This document shows, in pieces, positions 17,402 to 26,551 of a DNA stretch of 64,000 nucleotides. Where the stretch lies: the NCBI GenBank assembly GCA_948288625.1, contig CAOHYA010000001.1, positions 310,001 through 374,000 on the forward strand, given 5' to 3'. A model generated the notes under the pieces. The model ran no database searches and was not told the DNA's origin. It saw only the letters and a program-made list of their open reading frames with translations. Within the stretch, counting starts at the first letter, position 1. Each line of letters opens with the position of its first letter. Both the position numbers and the translations under genes were made by a program. This stretch comes from an uncultured Candidatus Saccharibacteria bacterium. GTDB lineage: Bacteria > Patescibacteriota > Saccharimonadia > Saccharimonadales > Saccharimonadaceae.

Positions 17402-18703
17402 ATGCCTCTTAAGCATACGGTCGAAGAACTCGTTCTAAAAAATGGCGCTCGTGGTTTGATCGTGTACGTCCCTGACGCGACCGTCGTAAATTATCAGTTC
17501 AATTTTAGAGCTGGTAACCAATATGTTCAGAACATAGAAAAGCAGCAAACAGCACACCTCATGGAGCATATGGTGTTTAATGCGACAAAAAGCATTGCAT
17601 CAGCCGAAGAGTTTAGTCGGCAGTTTACTAAAAATGGTGCTTATCACAATGCCGCAACATATCAAAAAGATATGACCTATTTTTCAGATGCTGCCTTTAT
17701 GGAATGGGATCGGATTCTTGACCTTCAGATCATGGCAATTACTGAGCCTTTATTCACCGAAAAAATACTTATACGAGAAAAAAGAAATGTCCGAGAGGAA
17801 TTGAAGGGGTACGGAAATAACTACCCGCGCAAGCTTTGGATGCAATTAAATAAAAGTATGGGAGGTAAGTTACTGACCGATACTGAAAAAATAACCACAA
17901 TTGACGCCGTTGAGTTAAACGATGTAATAAGCCATCATAAGCTTACGCATACAACGGCAAATATGCGATTCTGTTTTGTAGGTGACTTTGCGTCTCATAA
18001 AGACGAAATTGTCGATAAGCTTGAAAAAATATCTTTACCACGCGGTGAGGAGCTTCCGCTTATCCCGGCTCAACTTCATTCAGCAGCACCACAAAAAATT
18101 ACCAGAAGCGACGCATCTACAAACGACATATCATTACATATAGTCCTCAACCGTAGCTTTTCAGTTCCTGAGATGGTAACAATGGGTCGGCTTAATCGCA
18201 TACTGACCGGCTCGTTCCATTCACGCATATTTGGAGCTGCCCGAAACAAAGGCTTATCGTACGGAATTTATTCCAGCACGTACTCAGGTGCAGATGGTAT
18301 TACACGCTGGGACATAAGTGGCCAAGTGACTGATGAAAATGCGGTTGCTTTGTATACTCTTGTTACTGACCAGCTTGAGGAGGTAGCAAAGTCGAGTGTA
18401 ACAAAAGAAGAGCTTGATGATGTTAAATTGTATGCAATTGGTGACTATCAATTTAAAGGCCAGCGAGTTAATGACCTTGGGGGCTGGTATGCTTCAGATT
18501 ATTTTGACGAAGGAATCATCGACCATATTGATGATTTACCAAAATACATTGAAAATGTTACTACCGAAGACATTTCTCGCTTAGTAAATGAATTTTTATC
18601 CAATGGAGAATGGGCACTTGGTGTTGTGGGTTCACTTGGTGAAACAGCGTTAGAAGAAGTATCCGAGCGTCTATCTTCGGTGCTGAAAGGTGGGGTACAA
18701 TAA
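17402..18703 (+). CDS. M16 family zinc peptidase (second of tandem pair)
   Basis: A 433-residue paralogue of the preceding gene, with zinc motif HLMEH and downstream Glu in EKRNVREEL. Both copies keep the catalytic Glu, so neither is an obvious inactive partner. N-terminal halves align without gaps over long stretches (for example FTKNGAYHNA and EWDRIL are shared). Codon use is clearly more A/T-ending (ATA, TTA, AAA) than in the first copy, so this is either an old duplicate with relaxed codon choice or a transferred orthologue. M16 proteins often work as two-subunit enzymes, so a heterodimer is plausible. The murD -10 box lies inside its 3' end. Confidence 0.9.
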   Translation: MPLKHTVEELVLKNGARGLIVYVPDATVVNYQFNFRAGNQYVQNIEKQQTAHLMEHMVFNATKSIASAEEFSRQFTKNGAYHNAATYQKDMTYFSDAAFMEWDRILDLQIMAITEPLFTEKILIREKRNVREELKGYGNNYPRKLWMQLNKSMGGKLLTDTEKITTIDAVELNDVISHHKLTHTTANMRFCFVGDFASHKDEIVDKLEKISLPRGEELPLIPAQLHSAAPQKITRSDASTNDISLHIVLNRSFSVPEMVTMGRLNRILTGSFHSRIFGAARNKGLSYGIYSSTYSGADGITRWDISGQVTDENAVALYTLVTDQLEEVAKSSVTKEELDDVKLYAIGDYQFKGQRVNDLGGWYASDYFDEGIIDHIDDLPKYIENVTTEDISRLVNEFLSNGEWALGVVGSLGETALEEVSERLSSVLKGGVQ

Positions 18704-18707
18704 GTCT

Positions 18708-19991
18708 ATGAAGATTGCCATCGCAGGATATGGAGTAGAGGGTCGGGAAAACGTTCGTTATTGGTCTCAGTGGCCGGAAAATGAATTGACGATTGTTGAC
18801 GAGAACGTAACCGAAGCTATGCTTCCAGTTGATATTCCTCGTATCATTGGCCCTGACGCATTCCAAAAACTACAAGGGTTCGATATGGTGATTCGTACCG
18901 CCGGCCTTGCGCCGCGCAAAATTGCCACCAACGGTACCGTCTGGTCGGCCACCAACGAATTCTTTGAAAAATGCCCTGCACCTATCATTGGCGTGACGGG
19001 TTCGAAAGGGAAGGGGACGACCGCCAGCCTGGTTGCTTCTATTTTGAAAGCCGCCGGCAAAAAAGTATGGGTGGTGGGTAACATCGGCATTTCGGCACTC
19101 AGTGTTTTAGATGATATTCAGCCCGACGATTTGGTGGTGTACGAGCTATCAAGTTTCCAACTATGGGATATCCGACGATCACCGCATACGGCAGTCGTTT
19201 TGTTCATCGAACAAGAGCACCTCGACGTACATGAGAGCATGGAAGAGTATGTCGAGGCGAAAGCGCAGATTACCCGCTATCAAAGTGCGGATGACTTGCT
19301 TATTTATAACGCCGGCAATCGGTATGCGCTCCACATCGCCGATGGTTCTGTCGCGCAAAAAATTGGTTATCCTGCCGAAACTGCCGCGCACCTATCGGAT
19401 GGATATTTCTATTACGGCCAGCAGCAACTTTGCTCGATCGATGCGCTCAGTATCGAAGGTCCGCACAACATCGATAACGCACTGGCGGCTATTGACGCTG
19501 TGTGGAACTACACGCAAGACGCCACCGCTATCGAAAAAGGGTTGTCAGACTTTGACGGCTTGCCGCACCGCCTCGCATATGTGCGAACAGTTAACGATGT
19601 CGATTATTACGATGACAGTATCGCCACGACTCCAAGCTCGGCTATCGCCGCCTTACGAACGTTTGCCGATAAGCCAAAAGTAATTATCCTGGGTGGTTCG
19701 TCAAAGAACTCCGACTTTACCGAGCTTGCCACCGAAATGACACGGCATGATGTATGGGCCCTGTTGATCGGAGAAGAAGCGCAGCGGCTCGCCGATGCTT
19801 TTCAAACGGTTGGTTTTGACAAATTTGAAATACTGAACAACCCGACGGCCCATATATTTACGGCGCGCGCTGCCGAAATTGCCCGACCTGGCGGCGTGGT
19901 GTTGCTCAGCCCGGCGGCGGCGAGTTTCGGCTTATTTAAAAACTATGTTGATAGAGGAGAGCAGTTTATCGCTGCGGTGAACCAATTATAA
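18708..19991 (+). CDS. murD: UDP-N-acetylmuramoyl-L-alanine:D-glutamate ligase
   Basis: Adds D-Glu to UDP-MurNAc-L-Ala in cytoplasmic peptidoglycan precursor synthesis. 427 residues. A Rossmann-like N-terminal domain (MKIAIAGYGVEGRENVRYW) is followed by the Mur ligase P-loop GVTGSKGKGTTASLVA, then VVYELSSFQLWD, the central GPHNIDNALAA and the C-terminal YDDSIATTPSSAIAAL. The ATG at 18708 follows a TACAAT -10 box by 6 nt; an in-frame upstream ATG (18690) lies within the preceding CDS and before that box. prfB overlaps the stop by one base. murC, murE and murF are not in the window. Confidence 0.93.
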   Translation: MKIAIAGYGVEGRENVRYWSQWPENELTIVDENVTEAMLPVDIPRIIGPDAFQKLQGFDMVIRTAGLAPRKIATNGTVWSATNEFFEKCPAPIIGVTGSKGKGTTASLVASILKAAGKKVWVVGNIGISALSVLDDIQPDDLVVYELSSFQLWDIRRSPHTAVVLFIEQEHLDVHESMEEYVEAKAQITRYQSADDLLIYNAGNRYALHIADGSVAQKIGYPAETAAHLSDGYFYYGQQQLCSIDALSIEGPHNIDNALAAIDAVWNYTQDATAIEKGLSDFDGLPHRLAYVRTVNDVDYYDDSIATTPSSAIAALRTFADKPKVIILGGSSKNSDFTELATEMTRHDVWALLIGEEAQRLADAFQTVGFDKFEILNNPTAHIFTARAAEIARPGGVVLLSPAAASFGLFKNYVDRGEQFIAAVNQL

Positions 19992-21073
19992 TGCAGCCAC
20001 TCCTAAAACGCCTCAAACAGCTCCACGCTTCCATCGAAGCTGCTATCGAGCGGTTGCGTCTTGATGAAAAACAAACGCAAATCGATGAATTCGAAAGCCA
20101 GCTTTCGACGTCTGAAATTTGGAACAACCCGCACTACGCACAGGATTTGAGCAAACAATTAGCCGCTTTGAAAAAGATGGTCGACCCGTGGATCACGTTG
20201 CAAGCGCAGGTCAATGACTTGGCGGAACTGATGGACCTGGATGACGATAGTTTACTCGGTGAATTCGAAGGCCAAATTATTGCCTTCGAGAACGAATATG
20301 AAACGATGCGCAAAGACCTGCTATTCGACGGTGAATTTGACGATCACAATGCCATCTTACGCTTAAGTGCCGGAGTGGGTGGTACCGATGCGCAGGACTG
20401 GACGGAAATGCTTGAACGGATGTACATTCGCTGGGCTGAAAAATCGGACATGTCGACATCGAACATCGAACGTTCAGCCGGCGAAGAAGCTGGCTTGAAG
20501 TCGGTGGTGATCGAGGTGACCGGGCCGTTCTCGTATGGGAAGCTGAAATCCGAACACGGCGTCCACCGCTTAGTTCGGCTGAGTCCGTTCAATAGCGATA
20601 ACCTTCGCCAGACGAGTTTCGCGCTCGTCGAAGTGCTGCCGCAAATCGACGCACCTTCTGAAGTGCAGATCGACGATAAAGACCTGAAAATCGACGTTTA
20701 TCGGGCAGGTGGCCACGGTGGCCAATCGGTAAATACGACCGACTCCGCGGTTCGAATCACCCACATCCCGACAGGAATCGTGGTGGCAATTCAAAACGAA
20801 CGTTCGCAACTGCAGAACAAAGAGACGGCCATGAAATTATTGCGTTCGAAGTTGGCGCAATTGCAAATGGAACAGCACGTCAGCTCGATCACCGAATTAC
20901 AAGCAGGTGAGTCGGCCAACTGGGGAAGCCAAATCCGTAACTACGTACTTCACCCGTACACGCTGGTGAAAGATACCCGTACGAAACACGAAACAAATAA
21001 TGCTCAAGGTGTATTGGACGGTGACCTTGACGGTTTCATGGAAGCCTACCTCGAAGCTCCTACCGTTGATTAA
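19991..21073 (+). CDS. prfB: Peptide chain release factor 2
   Basis: Recognises UGA and UAA and triggers peptide release. 360 residues. The RF2 anticodon tripeptide SPF is in RLVRLSPFNSDNLRQ and the catalytic GGQ is in AGGHGGQSVNTTDSAVR. There is no internal UGA near codon 26, so the programmed +1 frameshift known in many bacteria is absent and expression is not autoregulated that way. The start codon overlaps the murD stop (TAATG). Presence of RF2 supports the standard code. Confidence 0.96.
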   Translation: MQPLLKRLKQLHASIEAAIERLRLDEKQTQIDEFESQLSTSEIWNNPHYAQDLSKQLAALKKMVDPWITLQAQVNDLAELMDLDDDSLLGEFEGQIIAFENEYETMRKDLLFDGEFDDHNAILRLSAGVGGTDAQDWTEMLERMYIRWAEKSDMSTSNIERSAGEEAGLKSVVIEVTGPFSYGKLKSEHGVHRLVRLSPFNSDNLRQTSFALVEVLPQIDAPSEVQIDDKDLKIDVYRAGGHGGQSVNTTDSAVRITHIPTGIVVAIQNERSQLQNKETAMKLLRSKLAQLQMEQHVSSITELQAGESANWGSQIRNYVLHPYTLVKDTRTKHETNNAQGVLDGDLDGFMEAYLEAPTVD

Positions 21074-21094
21074 TTTACGTAACTATGATATAAT
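21066..21094 (+). promoter_or_regulatory. Promoter of the 172-aa orphan gene
   Basis: TTGATT (21066-21071), 17-bp spacer, TATAAT (21089-21094). Predicted start near 21101, leader about 100 nt with a small ATGCC/GGCAT hairpin. Confidence 0.75.
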
Positions 21095-21203
21095 ATAGTA
21101 ATATATGCCTTTGGCATGCGTACTTTAACTCCTATCACTAAATACGAAATATTGAATAGGTATTTCGACCCAGTGAACTCACTACAGAAGAAGGGTAGTA
21201 TCA

Positions 21204-21722
21204 ATGTACGATATGAATCTCGAGCTCGTCAGGCAACTGTCGAGACCGGTCGCCGCTCTCCATGAGAAGGCGTTGAAGCTGGTGGAGGACGAGCGAGGGC
21301 TCAACAAGCAGTTCCTCGATTCGTCGGTGTACTTGCTGGTGATCATCCAGCTGCGTGACGCCAACGAAGCCACTCGCTGGCTACAAAGCATCGGCCTCAC
21401 CTACGGCAAGATCGAACAGTTCATCATGTATGAATTCGATTCACGCGAACGTCCGAAGAAGAAGCGCGACGCGTGGGGGAAGCTTCAGCCGCCACCGAGC
21501 GGTTTGACGCAGTACACGGCTGCCGCTCAAGGTGCGCTGAACCGTATGACGACCATCGGGAACACTCCCGAGTACGCCGCCGAGGTGCTCAAGGCCGTCA
21601 TCAGCAGCGATGAAAGCCGGACGGTCAACAAGATCTTCCGATCCGTCGGGTTGAATATGCCCGATGTCCGCCATATCTGGTGGCAGACGACCGGAGCCGA
21701 TCGCAACCGTCGCTTCCTGTAA
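21204..21722 (+). CDS. Orphan helical protein, 172 aa
   Basis: No family recognised. The N-terminal half (about 1-75) is predicted helical with alternating charge (RPVAALHEKALKLVEDERGL). A basic Pro-rich linker (RERPKKKRDAWGKLQPPP) leads to a second helical half ending HIWWQTTGADRNRRFL. No signal peptide or membrane helix. It has its own promoter, an AAGGG-type ribosome site about 8 nt before the ATG (21204; the ATG at 21213 is an alternative), and a strong hairpin after the stop. Codons are strongly C/G-ending (CTC, CTG, AAG, GAG), unlike prfB before and ftsE after it. Confidence 0.6.
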   Translation: MYDMNLELVRQLSRPVAALHEKALKLVEDERGLNKQFLDSSVYLLVIIQLRDANEATRWLQSIGLTYGKIEQFIMYEFDSRERPKKKRDAWGKLQPPPSGLTQYTAAAQGALNRMTTIGNTPEYAAEVLKAVISSDESRTVNKIFRSVGLNMPDVRHIWWQTTGADRNRRFL

Positions 21723-21735
21723 GCTGAGTTCACTC

Positions 21736-21772
21736 CAAGAGGGCCCGCCAATCCGGGCGTGGCTCTCTTGGA
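21736..21772 (+). terminator. Hairpin after the 172-aa orphan gene
   Basis: An 11-bp stem with one G-U, CCAAGAGGGCC (21736-21746) with GGCTCTCTTGG (21762-21772), and an inner CGCC/GGCG stem. No clear U-tract. Confidence 0.6.
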
Positions 21773-21860
21773 AACTCACTTCGATGTTCCGTATTTGTTG
21801 ATAGAAAAGCCATAAACACGATTTTTTCGCCTGGCATCACGTGCTATACTTAATGCAGAA

Positions 21861-22544
21861 ATGATTCTTCTAGATAGGGTTACGAAAACATATGGCAAAG
21901 ATAACGCCCCTGCGCTCAGCCGTCTGAGTTTGTTCATCGAGCCGCGTGAATTCGTTATCATCGTCGGTTCGTCCGGGGCGGGGAAGTCGACGCTTTTGAA
22001 GCTTCTGACTCGTGAAGAAAAGCCGACCAACGGTAAAATCGTCGTCGGTGGCATCGATTACGATACGTTGAAAGACAGTCAAATCCCTATGCTTCGCCGT
22101 AAAATCGGCGTCGTATTCCAAGACTTCAAGCTTTTACCGCAACGGACCGTCTTCGAGAATGTCGCCTTTGCCCTCGAGATTGCCGGTATGACTGGCCGTG
22201 AAATTAAGAACACCGTCCCGAAAGTCATCGACCTGGTCGGTTTGACCGGTAAGGAAAAACAATTCCCAAGCCAACTTTCCGGTGGTGAGCGTCAGCGCGT
22301 CGCCATTGCCCGTGCCATCGTGCGCCAACCGAAAATTCTTATCGCCGACGAGCCAACCGGAAACCTCGACCCTAAAAACACGTGGGAAATCGTGCGTCTC
22401 CTCGAAAAAATCAACAAATACGGCACCACCGTATTGCTTACCACCCACAACGCCGAAATCGTGAACAAGTTGAAACGGCGGGTGATTACCATCGAAGGCG
22501 GTAAGGTAACGGGCGATCAAGCTGAAGGAAGCTACAGGCAATAA
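21861..22544 (+). CDS. ftsE: Cell division ATP-binding protein FtsE
   Basis: ATPase of the FtsEX complex, which couples division to activation of peptidoglycan hydrolases. 227 residues with Walker A GSSGAGKST, Q-loop in VVFQDFKLLPQRTVFENVAF, signature LSGGERQRVAIARA, Walker B ILIADEPTGNLDP and switch TTHN. The FtsE-typical DFKLLPQRTVFENV motif separates it from other ABC ATPases. A TGCTATACT extended -10 (21842-21850) lies 10 nt before the ATG and no Shine-Dalgarno is present. ftsX starts 1 nt after the stop. Confidence 0.95.
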   Translation: MILLDRVTKTYGKDNAPALSRLSLFIEPREFVIIVGSSGAGKSTLLKLLTREEKPTNGKIVVGGIDYDTLKDSQIPMLRRKIGVVFQDFKLLPQRTVFENVAFALEIAGMTGREIKNTVPKVIDLVGLTGKEKQFPSQLSGGERQRVAIARAIVRQPKILIADEPTGNLDPKNTWEIVRLLEKINKYGTTVLLTTHNAEIVNKLKRRVITIEGGKVTGDQAEGSYRQ

Positions 22545-22545
22545 T

Positions 22546-23532
22546 ATGGCGAAGAACAAAAAGAACCTCAGTTCGAAAACCATCTCCAAGCAAAAACGCC
22601 ACCACCGCCAGTGGGTGACATTCTTACGTATGTGCCGTTACGGTGTTAACAACTTTACCCGTAACGCCTGGCTTACCGTCGCGGCGACGGCGATTATGAC
22701 CATTACGTTATTCGTTATATTCGTAAGTGTCGTCGCGCATAACGTCTTGACGAATACTGTTGCCGACCTCCGTGACAAGGTGAGTATGTCAATTTACCTT
22801 AAGACCGATGCGACTACCGAAAACGTCGATACACTCGCCGAAAACGTACGCGACCTAAGTAGCGTAACGGAAGTTTCTATCATTAGCCCTGATCAAGCTC
22901 GTGATTCATTCGTGAACGAGAACAAAGATAACGCCAGTACTCTCGATGCGGTAAAGCTTGCCAACAACCAGTTCCCATGGACGCTGAGCATTAAGGTGAA
23001 AGATATTAACGACACTTCCGAACTTTCAAAGTTCGTATCTGAAAATGCTTTGCTGAAGGAAAATATCAGCAAAGAAAATCAGCCATCATTCGCCGGGGTA
23101 CGCCGCGATGCGATCGAAAGCATTGGTCGGGCAGCTAACTTAGCGATCCAAGGGGGGATTGTAGTGAGCGTGGTATTCGTGAGCATCTCTATGCTTATCA
23201 TCTTCAATACAATTCGTATGGCTATCTTCAACCGTCGTGAAGAAATTCAAATGATGAAACTCATCGGTGCCGAAAGTTCATTCATTCGTGGCCCATTCTT
23301 AGTCGAAGCTATCGTGTATGGGTTCTTTGGCGCATTGTTGGCCAGCGCACTCGGGTACAGTTTACTGATGCTGGTAGTCCCATCGCTCGAAGAAGCGAAT
23401 ATCGCCATCGGAACGACTGTCGAACTGTTAACGCTTTACGCCGGGTTCGTCGTGCTCGCGATGATCATCGTCGGCGCTATCATTGGCGTTATCTCATCAT
23501 TACTTGCCACACGCCGCTATTTGAAGCTCTAA
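22546..23532 (+). CDS. ftsX: Cell division permease-like protein FtsX
   Basis: Membrane partner of FtsE (328 aa). A basic cytoplasmic N-terminus (about 1-40) leads to TM1 near 42-66, an extracytoplasmic domain (67-205), and three C-terminal helices at about 206-235, 258-285 and 300-322, ending LLATRRYLKL. The sequence MSIYLKTDAT and the FNTIRMAIFNRREEIQMMKLIGA motif are characteristic. It transmits FtsE ATP cycles to an external hydrolase; the CHAP protein encoded next is the likely partner. Confidence 0.95.
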   Translation: MAKNKKNLSSKTISKQKRHHRQWVTFLRMCRYGVNNFTRNAWLTVAATAIMTITLFVIFVSVVAHNVLTNTVADLRDKVSMSIYLKTDATTENVDTLAENVRDLSSVTEVSIISPDQARDSFVNENKDNASTLDAVKLANNQFPWTLSIKVKDINDTSELSKFVSENALLKENISKENQPSFAGVRRDAIESIGRAANLAIQGGIVVSVVFVSISMLIIFNTIRMAIFNRREEIQMMKLIGAESSFIRGPFLVEAIVYGFFGALLASALGYSLLMLVVPSLEEANIAIGTTVELLTLYAGFVVLAMIIVGAIIGVISSLLATRRYLKL

Positions 23533-23534
23533 CA

Positions 23535-23563
23535 TTGACACTACATAGTGCTTATGCTACATT
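23535..23563 (+). promoter_or_regulatory. Promoter of the CHAP hydrolase gene
   Basis: TTGACA (23535-23540), 17-bp spacer ending TGC, TACATT (23558-23563). It starts 3 nt after the ftsX stop; the TTG of the -35 is not the start codon. Confidence 0.85.
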
Positions 23564-23573
23564 GGTAACAGCG

Positions 23574-24791
23574 ATGAAACTGACCACCACCACACCAGTC
23601 TCAAAATCTCGAATTCTTAAATGGGGCATTGCTGCCGTTACCGTAGCAATTATTACAACCGCTGGCTTCATGTGGGTAAACCGCCCGGTATCGGCCGACC
23701 AGTACGACGATAAAATCCGTGCTTTGCAGGCTGAGATGTCTCGTTTCCAAGCAGAAGCGAACCGGTTGAACGCCGAAGCGGTATCACTTGGAAATACCCT
23801 TGCTCAAATCACCAATGAAAAAAACGCTCTTCAGGCGCAAGTAAACTTGAGCCAAAGCCAATACGACCAACTTATCGTTCAAATTGCCGATACTGAACGA
23901 CAAATCGCCGAAAACCAAGACGCGCTCGGTTCTACCATCGCCAACTTATACGTAGACGATGACATTTCTCCGATCGAAATGTTAGCCAGCAGTAAGAACA
24001 TCGGCGAATTCTTAAATAAACAAGAATACCGTAACTCAATCAAGAAAGAATTGAGCGGTACCATTACCCGCGTACAGGATTTGAAGGTTAAATTGTCTGA
24101 TCAGAAAGTTGCTGTCGAAAAAGTATTGAACGAACAGAAGACGGCTCGCGACGCGTTAGCGGTCAAAGAAAGCGAACAAGCCAGCTTAGTGGCGCAAACT
24201 CGTAACGACGAAGCGCAGTACCAGAACTTAATTAAAAATAGCGCCGCACAAATCGCCCAAGCTCGCGCAACCCAAGCTGCCTTAGCTGCTCGTGTGAACC
24301 GTGGCGGCGGTATGACGATTGTCGAGGCTGGTTCTCTGGGTGCTTATCCATGGAATGCAAACAACTGTCGTGTCGACGCAAATGCCTTGTCATATGGCGG
24401 TGCGAACAAAAATGGTGGTGACGGTCATGGATATGGCTGCCGCCAATGTACCAGTTATGTTGCCTGGAAAGTAGCCCAAGAAACCGGCAAATACTTTGAC
24501 GGGCTTGGTAACGGTGGTAGTTTCGCATCTTCACTTTTGAGACAGCGTGATGGTCAAGGTAATCTCATTTACAAGAACTTAGGCATGTCACCTCAAGCAG
24601 GTTCGGTTGCGGTAATGTATGGTAATCCTGGTCACGTCGCGTATATCGAAGGCGTCAGTGCTGACGGCCGACAAGTCACCGTAAGCCAATACAATTACAA
24701 TTATGGTGCTGGATGGGGAATGTATAGTAAGGTCGTATGGCCTACGAGTACGTTCGATCAGTTTGTCATTGACCGAGATTTCGCTCAGTAA
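23574..24791 (+). CDS. PcsB/EnvC-like coiled-coil CHAP peptidoglycan hydrolase
   Basis: Secreted division hydrolase (405 aa). A signal anchor lies at about residues 16-36 (WGIAAVTVAIITTAGFMWV). A long coiled coil (about 40-245) contains heptads and IADTERQIAENQDALG. The CHAP domain is at about 265-400, with catalytic Cys in GCRQCTSYVAW and His in GNPGHVAYIEGV. This is the plan of pneumococcal PcsB, whose coiled coil binds FtsX; the gene directly follows ftsEX. ATG 23574 lies 10 nt after the -10 box. CHAP domains cleave stem or cross-bridge peptides. Confidence 0.9.
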   Translation: MKLTTTTPVSKSRILKWGIAAVTVAIITTAGFMWVNRPVSADQYDDKIRALQAEMSRFQAEANRLNAEAVSLGNTLAQITNEKNALQAQVNLSQSQYDQLIVQIADTERQIAENQDALGSTIANLYVDDDISPIEMLASSKNIGEFLNKQEYRNSIKKELSGTITRVQDLKVKLSDQKVAVEKVLNEQKTARDALAVKESEQASLVAQTRNDEAQYQNLIKNSAAQIAQARATQAALAARVNRGGGMTIVEAGSLGAYPWNANNCRVDANALSYGGANKNGGDGHGYGCRQCTSYVAWKVAQETGKYFDGLGNGGSFASSLLRQRDGQGNLIYKNLGMSPQAGSVAVMYGNPGHVAYIEGVSADGRQVTVSQYNYNYGAGWGMYSKVVWPTSTFDQFVIDRDFAQ

Positions 24792-24802
24792 ACCATACCT
24801 TC

Positions 24803-24832
24803 TATAGCGTATCCTCAGCTGGGTACGCTATA
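24803..24832. terminator. Dyad hairpin after the CHAP gene
   Basis: A 12-bp stem with one G-U, TATAGCGTATCC (24803-24814) with GGGTACGCTATA (24821-24832), loop TCAGCT. No U-tract; it could terminate or be an operator for the protease gene, whose TATACT box overlaps it. Confidence 0.5.
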
Positions 24833-24881
24833 CTTATAACAAGTAGCAAATAGCTTTTGAAACACAGGGGAGTGGTATCAC

Positions 24882-26081
24882 ATGGCCGAATATATACGAA
24901 AAACACGTCAGTCCGCGGGAGAGAGCCGTGTGCCGGGACCGATTCTGATTCTCGCTTTTTTTGTGGTGGCTGGCATTGGCTATGTGGCCGGTGCATTTAA
25001 TGGCCAAATGTCTGGCGGAATGAATACCTTACTGGGGAAACATCAGCTTGATTTATCTTCGGTTCAGGCAACTTACAATGCCGTGCAAGACAACTTCGAC
25101 GGGAACATTGATCAGGCTAAACTCGTCGAGGGCGCGAACCGTGGTCTCGTGGATGCGCTCGGTGATCAATACACTGTCTACATGAACCAAAAGGAATCGA
25201 CGGAATTCGACGACAGCTTAAGTGGCAATATCGGCGGTGGTATTGGTGTCGAAGTAAGCCTGCGTAATAACTTACCGACCGTCGTACGGGTACTCCGTGA
25301 TAACCCGGCCGAAAAGGCAGGGGTAAGCGTGAACGACGTGCTCGTGGCGGTGAACGGTGAATCGACCGAGGGTAAGACAACTTCTGAAATCGTATCAAAA
25401 ATCCGCGGCGAATCTGGCACGACTGTTAAGTTATCCGTGCTTCGAGAAGGTGAAACGAAAGACTTTACGCTGACTCGCGAAGTAGTGAACAATCCAAGCG
25501 TCTACGGTTCTGTCGTTGATGGTGTAGGCGTTATGACGGTTTCTCGTTTCGATGGAGAGACAGGTTCGTTGGCACGTAAGCTGGCAACCGAATTCAAGTC
25601 GGCCGGCGTCAAGGGCGTCGTGCTCGATTTGCGTGGCAATGGCGGTGGCTACGTAACGGCTGCTCAAGATGTCAGCGGTATATGGCTCGACAAAAAAGTG
25701 GTAGTCACCGAAAAGCGTGCCGGTAAAGTAACCGAAGAGTTGAAGGCTGGCGGCAACCCCATCTTGAACGGCGTTCCAACGGTCGTCCTCATTAATTCGA
25801 GCAGCGCCAGTGCCAGTGAAATTGTCGCCGGTGCTTTACGCGACCATAAAGCGGCTACGTTGATAGGTGAAAAGTCATTCGGTAAGGGAAGCGTCCAGAA
25901 ATTAGTAAACCTGAGCGAAGGCTCTATGTTGAAAGTAACCGTCGCCCGTTGGTATACGCCAAGTGGCTTGAACATCTCCGAAAAGGGAATTACCCCGGAT
26001 ACGACCGTCGAACGCACCGTGGACGACGCAAATGCCAACCGTGACCCGCAACTAGATGCCGCGAAAGCGAGCTTCAAGTAA
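24882..26081 (+). CDS. S41 family C-terminal processing protease (CtpA-like)
   Basis: Membrane-anchored serine protease (399 aa). A membrane helix lies at about residues 20-42. The PDZ domain (about 115-200) contains PAEKAGVSVNDVLVAVNG. The protease core has the nucleophile Ser in NSSSASASEIVAGALRDH and the general-base Lys in GEKSFGKGSVQ. CtpA-type enzymes trim or regulate cell-wall hydrolases, which fits the preceding ftsEX-CHAP genes. The start is supported by GGGAG 9 nt upstream. The C-terminus ends with a disordered acidic stretch. Confidence 0.93.
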   Translation: MAEYIRKTRQSAGESRVPGPILILAFFVVAGIGYVAGAFNGQMSGGMNTLLGKHQLDLSSVQATYNAVQDNFDGNIDQAKLVEGANRGLVDALGDQYTVYMNQKESTEFDDSLSGNIGGGIGVEVSLRNNLPTVVRVLRDNPAEKAGVSVNDVLVAVNGESTEGKTTSEIVSKIRGESGTTVKLSVLREGETKDFTLTREVVNNPSVYGSVVDGVGVMTVSRFDGETGSLARKLATEFKSAGVKGVVLDLRGNGGGYVTAAQDVSGIWLDKKVVVTEKRAGKVTEELKAGGNPILNGVPTVVLINSSSASASEIVAGALRDHKAATLIGEKSFGKGSVQKLVNLSEGSMLKVTVARWYTPSGLNISEKGITPDTTVERTVDDANANRDPQLDAAKASFK

Positions 26082-26136
26082 CCTAAAGGGTGACTTGCTT
26101 GTGCTTAAGATAAGAGAGTAGTACAATACAGCGTAT

Positions 26137-26532
26137 ATGGATACGAAAAAGAAAATCCTTCTTGTCGAAGACGACGAAGCGTTAGCGAATGTGTATAAAT
26201 CTCGTTTAGATATCGAAGGCTTCGAAACCAGCTGGGTAGGGAATGGCGAAGATGCGCTGTCGGCTGCCATTAGCTTTAAACCCGACCTTATTCTGCTCGA
26301 CGCTATGATGCCTAAAATTAGCGGCTTCGATGTACTCGACATTTTGCGCAATACCCCCGAAACGAACAACATCCACGTGGTCATGCTCACTGCGCTGAGC
26401 CAGCCTAAAGATAAAGAGCGGGCTGAATCGCTCGGTGTCGATGATTACTTGGTGAAATCCCAGGTAGTAATCGGCGACGTCATCGAACGTGTGCGCTATC
26501 ACCTTGGCATGGTCGAAAACCCAGCCGCCTAA
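26137..26532 (+). CDS. Stand-alone response regulator receiver
   Basis: A single receiver domain of 131 aa. Acidic pair EDD near residue 10, phospho-acceptor Asp in LILLDAMMP, Thr in VMLTALS and Lys in YLVKSQ. It has no DNA-binding output domain, so it would act by protein contact, like CheY or Spo0F. A TTGTGC-17-TACAAT promoter ends 9 nt before the ATG and there is no ribosome site. No histidine kinase is adjacent; a soluble kinase lies at 33913-34623. Confidence 0.93.
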   Translation: MDTKKKILLVEDDEALANVYKSRLDIEGFETSWVGNGEDALSAAISFKPDLILLDAMMPKISGFDVLDILRNTPETNNIHVVMLTALSQPKDKERAESLGVDDYLVKSQVVIGDVIERVRYHLGMVENPAA

Positions 26533-26551
26533 ACAATTTCACGAAACGATA

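Noticed and set aside
19991..20075. Programmed frameshift in prfB
   Set aside because: The frame is continuous from the start that overlaps murD; there is no in-frame UGA or internal Shine-Dalgarno-CUU stretch.
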